The translations under genes were made by a program, and so were the position numbers. A stretch of DNA of 7,859 nt from an uncultured Blastococcus sp. (GTDB taxonomy: Bacteria > Actinomycetota > Actinomycetes > Mycobacteriales > Antricoccaceae): NCBI GenBank assembly GCA_946221975.1, contig CAMIGT010000045.1:1-7859 (forward strand), given 5' to 3'. Of the stretch, positions 5,364 to 7,859 are shown piece after piece. Numbering within the stretch: the first letter of the stretch is position 1; each line of letters starts with the position of its first letter. The notes under the pieces were generated by a model. It did no database searches. It was given only the letters and a program-made list of their open reading frames with translations, and had not been told where the DNA came from.

Positions 5364-6593
5364 ATGGGGTGGGTGAGCACCCAGGCGAGTACCCAGCCCT
5401 CGAAGCGTGAGCTGCGCGGCATACTCGTCGCGATCTGTACGACGCAGATCGTCACCTGGGGCGTGCTCTACTACGCGTTTCCGGTGATGCTCGATGCGAT
5501 CACGGCGGATACCGGCTGGTCGGCGACGAGTACGTCGGCCGCCTTCTCGACCGGGCTGATCGTCTCGGCGCTGATCGGCGTACCTGTCGGCTGGCTCTTG
5601 GAGAGCTCCGGACCACGGCGGGTGATGACCGCGGGGTCGGCGCTCGCGGTGCCATGCGTGGTGCTCATCGCGCTGGCGCCGAACATCGCGCTGTTTACCC
5701 TCGGCTGGTTGCTCGCCGGCGTGGCGATGGCCGCAACCCTCTACACCGCGGCGTTCACCGCGATCACCGGCTGGTTTGGTGCGCAGCGGGTCCGTGGCAT
5801 CACCATGGTCACTCTCGTCGGCGGACTGTCCTCGACGGTGTTCGCCCCGATCACCAGTTTCCTGATGGATCACCTCACCTGGCGCGAGACGTTCCTAGTG
5901 CTGGCCAGCCTACTCGCCGTCGTCACCATCCCGACCCACTGGCTCGGGCTGCGCCTGCCGTGGCGCCGCGTGACCCGCCACAGCAGCACCACCAATGTGC
6001 GGTCCGTCGTGCGCTCGGTGCGCTTTGGCGGGTTCGCGGTCGGCATGGCGCTGATGATCTTCTGCGCGTTTGCCGCGACGATGCTCATCGTCGCGCTGTC
6101 GATCGAACGCGGCTACTCACGCACGTTCGGCGCCGTCCTTCTCGGGCTGGTCGGCGTCGGGCTGGTCATCGGGCGGGGCAGCTACGTGCGTCTGGCCGGG
6201 CGGCTGCCGGCGCGCACCCGCATTCCAGCGGTCTACATCCCAACAATAACCTCGATCTTGCTGCTCGCGACGATCTCTGGGCCCGCCGCACTCCTTGCGG
6301 TTGCCGCCGCGCTGTTGGGCCTCACCCGCGGTGCTGGGACGTTGCTGCAAGCCAGCTTCGTCGCCGACGTGTGGGGCACCGAGCGGTACGGCGCACTTAA
6401 CGGGATCTTCTCCGCGCCGATGACGATCGCGATGGCGCTCGCCCCGTTTGGCGGTACGGCGATCGCCGAAGCAGTCGGCGGCTATGGGGCGATGATGCTC
6501 GTGCTCGCGGCGATCGGCGCGGCGACACTGCTCGCCTTGATGTTGCTGGCTCGGGGACTGAAGACCTCAGCCGCTACTTCTTCGACATCGTGA
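5364..6593 (+). CDS. Major facilitator superfamily (MFS) transporter
   Basis: This 409-residue integral membrane protein has about twelve hydrophobic helices in two six-helix halves, split by a basic cytoplasmic linker around 200-220 (PWRRVTRHSSTTNVRSVVRSVR). Between helices 2 and 3 the MFS motif A is present in degenerate form, GWLLESSGPRRVM (about 76-88). The first helix, VAICTTQIVTWGVLYYAFPVML, with its Trp/Gly/Tyr pattern, recalls the monocarboxylate/oxalate-formate antiporter branch, but the substrate cannot be read from sequence. ATG 5364 is preceded six bases upstream by a short AGGG. GTG 5373 is a possible alternative, with only a poorly placed G-rich stretch before it. The gene is divergent from the four-helix membrane protein across the REP-like block. 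Its last 20 bases overlap the end of the convergent gene on the other strand. Confidence 0.92.
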   Translation: MGWVSTQASTQPSKRELRGILVAICTTQIVTWGVLYYAFPVMLDAITADTGWSATSTSAAFSTGLIVSALIGVPVGWLLESSGPRRVMTAGSALAVPCVVLIALAPNIALFTLGWLLAGVAMAATLYTAAFTAITGWFGAQRVRGITMVTLVGGLSSTVFAPITSFLMDHLTWRETFLVLASLLAVVTIPTHWLGLRLPWRRVTRHSSTTNVRSVVRSVRFGGFAVGMALMIFCAFAATMLIVALSIERGYSRTFGAVLLGLVGVGLVIGRGSYVRLAGRLPARTRIPAVYIPTITSILLLATISGPAALLAVAAALLGLTRGAGTLLQASFVADVWGTERYGALNGIFSAPMTIAMALAPFGGTAIAEAVGGYGAMMLVLAAIGAATLLALMLLARGLKTSAATSSTS

Positions 6594-7425
6594 CGTCCTC
6601 TTCGATCTTCATATTGTCGTTGGGGCCGCAGCTGCCGTTGTCGGCCGTCTTCATCTGTCCAGTCAGCTCGTCGCTCTCGTCATCGCGGGTGATCGAAACC
6701 TCGACCGTGACCGTCTGGAAGCTGCCATCGCTGCATTGGAAAGGCGAGTCGTAGGTCGCCGTCCACGTGTCGTCATCGAGGGCCATCTCGAACTCGTCGT
6801 TGTTGTTGAGGTCGGTGACGCTCAGCACGCAGTCCTTCTCGTCGGTGCACGCGTCCGCAGTGATCTCCCACGTGTGCGGACTCCAGCGCTCGTCGCCCTC
6901 GCCGATTTTCTCGTTGTCCTTGTTGGTAAGTGAGCCGACCCCGGTCAGCAGCGTGATCTTCGTCGTGACTTCCCAGTTACCGGCCATTCCCTCGCCCGGG
7001 CTCGGCTCGGGCGTCTGGCTGGTCGTGGTGTCGCCCCCGCCGCCGCCATCGCCCCCGCCGGCCTGTTGGTCGTCATCGCCGGAGTTGATCGCCAGGATGA
7101 TGACCGCCACTGCGATCCCCGCGAGTGCGACGAGAGCGCCGGCGATGAGCATCCACTGCTTGTTCTTCTTCGGTGGCTCGTTCCAGCTCCCGCCGTCGTA
7201 CGCCGGCTGGGGCTGGTCGTAGCCGCCGTAACCCTGCGGCTGGGCCCCGTAGGCAGCCGTGGGTGGACGAGCGCCGTACGGGTCGGTCGGCGGCGGAGCG
7301 CCGTAGCCGTTCGTGTGCGGACCCCCGGGCTGCCCGGGGAGATACTGGTCTCCCGTCGGCGGCCCGCCATAGGGGTTATTGCCATAGGGGTCATGTGGTC
7401 CGGGCGGGTACGGCGGATTGGTCAT
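6574..7425 (-). CDS. PYG-rich single-pass membrane protein with exported four-Cys domain
   Basis: In this 283-residue protein, residues 1-85 are low complexity and rich in Pro, Tyr, Gly and Gln, with repeated (D/N)PYG and AYG units. KKNKQ then leads into one membrane helix (about 91-113, WMLIAGALVALAGIAVAVII). An Asp/Gly-rich linker (116-132) and a Thr/Pro/Ser stretch follow. The C-terminal domain (about 148-283) has many beta-like strands and four Cys: C193, C199, C231 and C266. The basic side before the helix predicts a cytoplasmic tail and an extracytoplasmic Cys domain, probably with two disulfides. That domain is clearly homologous to the protein encoded just upstream. ATG 7425 is 7 bp after the upstream stop with only a weak ribosome binding site, suggesting coupling. 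The 3' end overlaps the MFS gene by 20 bp. The tail architecture is common in actinobacteria; the domain is unknown to me. Confidence 0.88.
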   Translation of the reverse strand: MTNPPYPPGPHDPYGNNPYGGPPTGDQYLPGQPGGPHTNGYGAPPPTDPYGARPPTAAYGAQPQGYGGYDQPQPAYDGGSWNEPPKKNKQWMLIAGALVALAGIAVAVIILAINSGDDDQQAGGGDGGGGGDTTTSQTPEPSPGEGMAGNWEVTTKITLLTGVGSLTNKDNEKIGEGDERWSPHTWEITADACTDEKDCVLSVTDLNNNDEFEMALDDDTWTATYDSPFQCSDGSFQTVTVEVSITRDDESDELTGQMKTADNGSCGPNDNMKIEEDVTMSKK

Positions 7426-7432
7426 CGTCGGC

Positions 7433-7858
7433 TCACTGCTTCTCGAGGGACAGGTCTTCTTCGATCGAGATCGGCGTGCCGTCGCAGGGACTGCCGCTCG
7501 TGCTCATCGTTCCGGTCAGGACGTCGGAGTCCAGGAGCTCGATCTCGATGGTGACGTCGATCGAGGTGGTCGTGGAGTCCCCGCAGGTGATGTCCCGCGT
7601 GGTGTCGCTGACCCACGTGTCACCGGAGGTCGTCAGCTCGAAGTAGTCACCGTTGGTGATGTCGGTGACGGATGCGCCGCAGTTCGTCCCGCCGGTGCAG
7701 TACGGCGTGATCACCATCCACTCGTGCGGGCCCTCGCCCCACGTCGTGTCGCCCGGGCCCAAGACCTTGCCGGTCGTTTCGTCGGTGAGATCGTCGCTGA
7801 TGCTGGTGATCTTCGTTTCGACCGACCAGGTGCCCTCGATCGCCGAGATGGCAGCATC
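7433..7858 (-). CDS. Paralogous four-Cys exported domain protein, C-terminal part (5' end outside window)
   Basis: The frame is open to the window edge, giving 141 residues and no start that needs to be real; the TTG at 7762 is internal to the domain. The fragment aligns with the C-terminal domain of the next gene. EGTWSVETKIT matches AGNWEVTTKIT, then HEWMVIT with HTWEITA, CTGGTNCGASVTD with CTDEKDCVLSVTD, YFELTTSGDTW with FEMALDDDTW, LTGTMST with LTGQMKT, and SIEEDLSLEKQ with KIEEDVTMSKK. Cys 54, 60, 92 and 125 of the fragment have spacings 6, 32 and 33, against 6, 32 and 35 in the neighbour. It probably also has an export signal or anchor upstream, but that is not visible. It is first of a tightly spaced two-gene unit. 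No function can be assigned. Confidence 0.85.
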   Translation of the reverse strand, partial: DAAISAIEGTWSVETKITSISDDLTDETTGKVLGPGDTTWGEGPHEWMVITPYCTGGTNCGASVTDITNGDYFELTTSGDTWVSDTTRDITCGDSTTTSIDVTIEIELLDSDVLTGTMSTSGSPCDGTPISIEEDLSLEKQ

Positions 7859-7859
7859 G

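Noticed and set aside
5654..6400. Alternative plus-strand frame of 248 codons inside the MFS gene
   Set aside because: It lies out of frame within a convincing twelve-helix transporter; it is His/Arg-rich with no motifs.

Overview
The window looks like chromosomal DNA from a high-GC actinobacterium. Most codons end in G or C, GTG occurs as a start, the small unknown proteins have an actinobacterial look, and one gene codes for a Pro/Gly/Tyr-rich single-pass membrane protein of the kind common in that phylum. I cannot name the species. No tRNA, rRNA, CRISPR array or intact mobile element was seen.

Left part (1-1940): the C-terminal end of a probable SAM-dependent methyltransferase overlaps by one base the start of an NADPH:quinone-reductase-like MDR oxidoreductase. 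A short alpha-helical protein that I place in the DUF6918 family follows on the same strand. A 61-residue two-helix membrane protein faces it on the other strand, and the two stop codons are one base apart.

Middle (about 1960-3013): an AT-richer patch with a repeated GTGCGAAAA word and a small hairpin leads into a decayed IS110-family transposase. The remnant lacks the N-terminal third of the catalytic domain and carries a one-base frameshift. Just beyond its stop lie two 18-bp direct repeats of a CTCGACCACC-type sequence. The same word recurs, mostly inverted, in the intergenic block at 5075-5277, so this genome appears to carry a family of short REP/BIME-like palindromic repeats.

Minus-strand pair (3024-5029): a four-helix membrane protein of unknown function is followed 14 bp downstream by a complete type I methionine aminopeptidase with all five metal ligands. 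They are probably co-transcribed. A 334-bp gap filled mainly by REP-like hairpins separates the membrane protein from the divergent MFS transporter on the plus strand (5364-6593).

Right end (6574-7859, minus strand): two adjacent genes encode paralogous exported domains of about 135 residues. They share the Trp pattern, four Cys with nearly identical spacing, and a C-terminal IEED motif. The downstream copy is anchored by one membrane helix behind a PYG-rich cytoplasmic tail; the upstream copy runs off the window. I do not recognise this domain, and the tandem pair is the most novel-looking item here. I do not see a defence system, biosynthetic cluster or other evident multi-gene machine; most of the window is ordinary housekeeping and accessory DNA.
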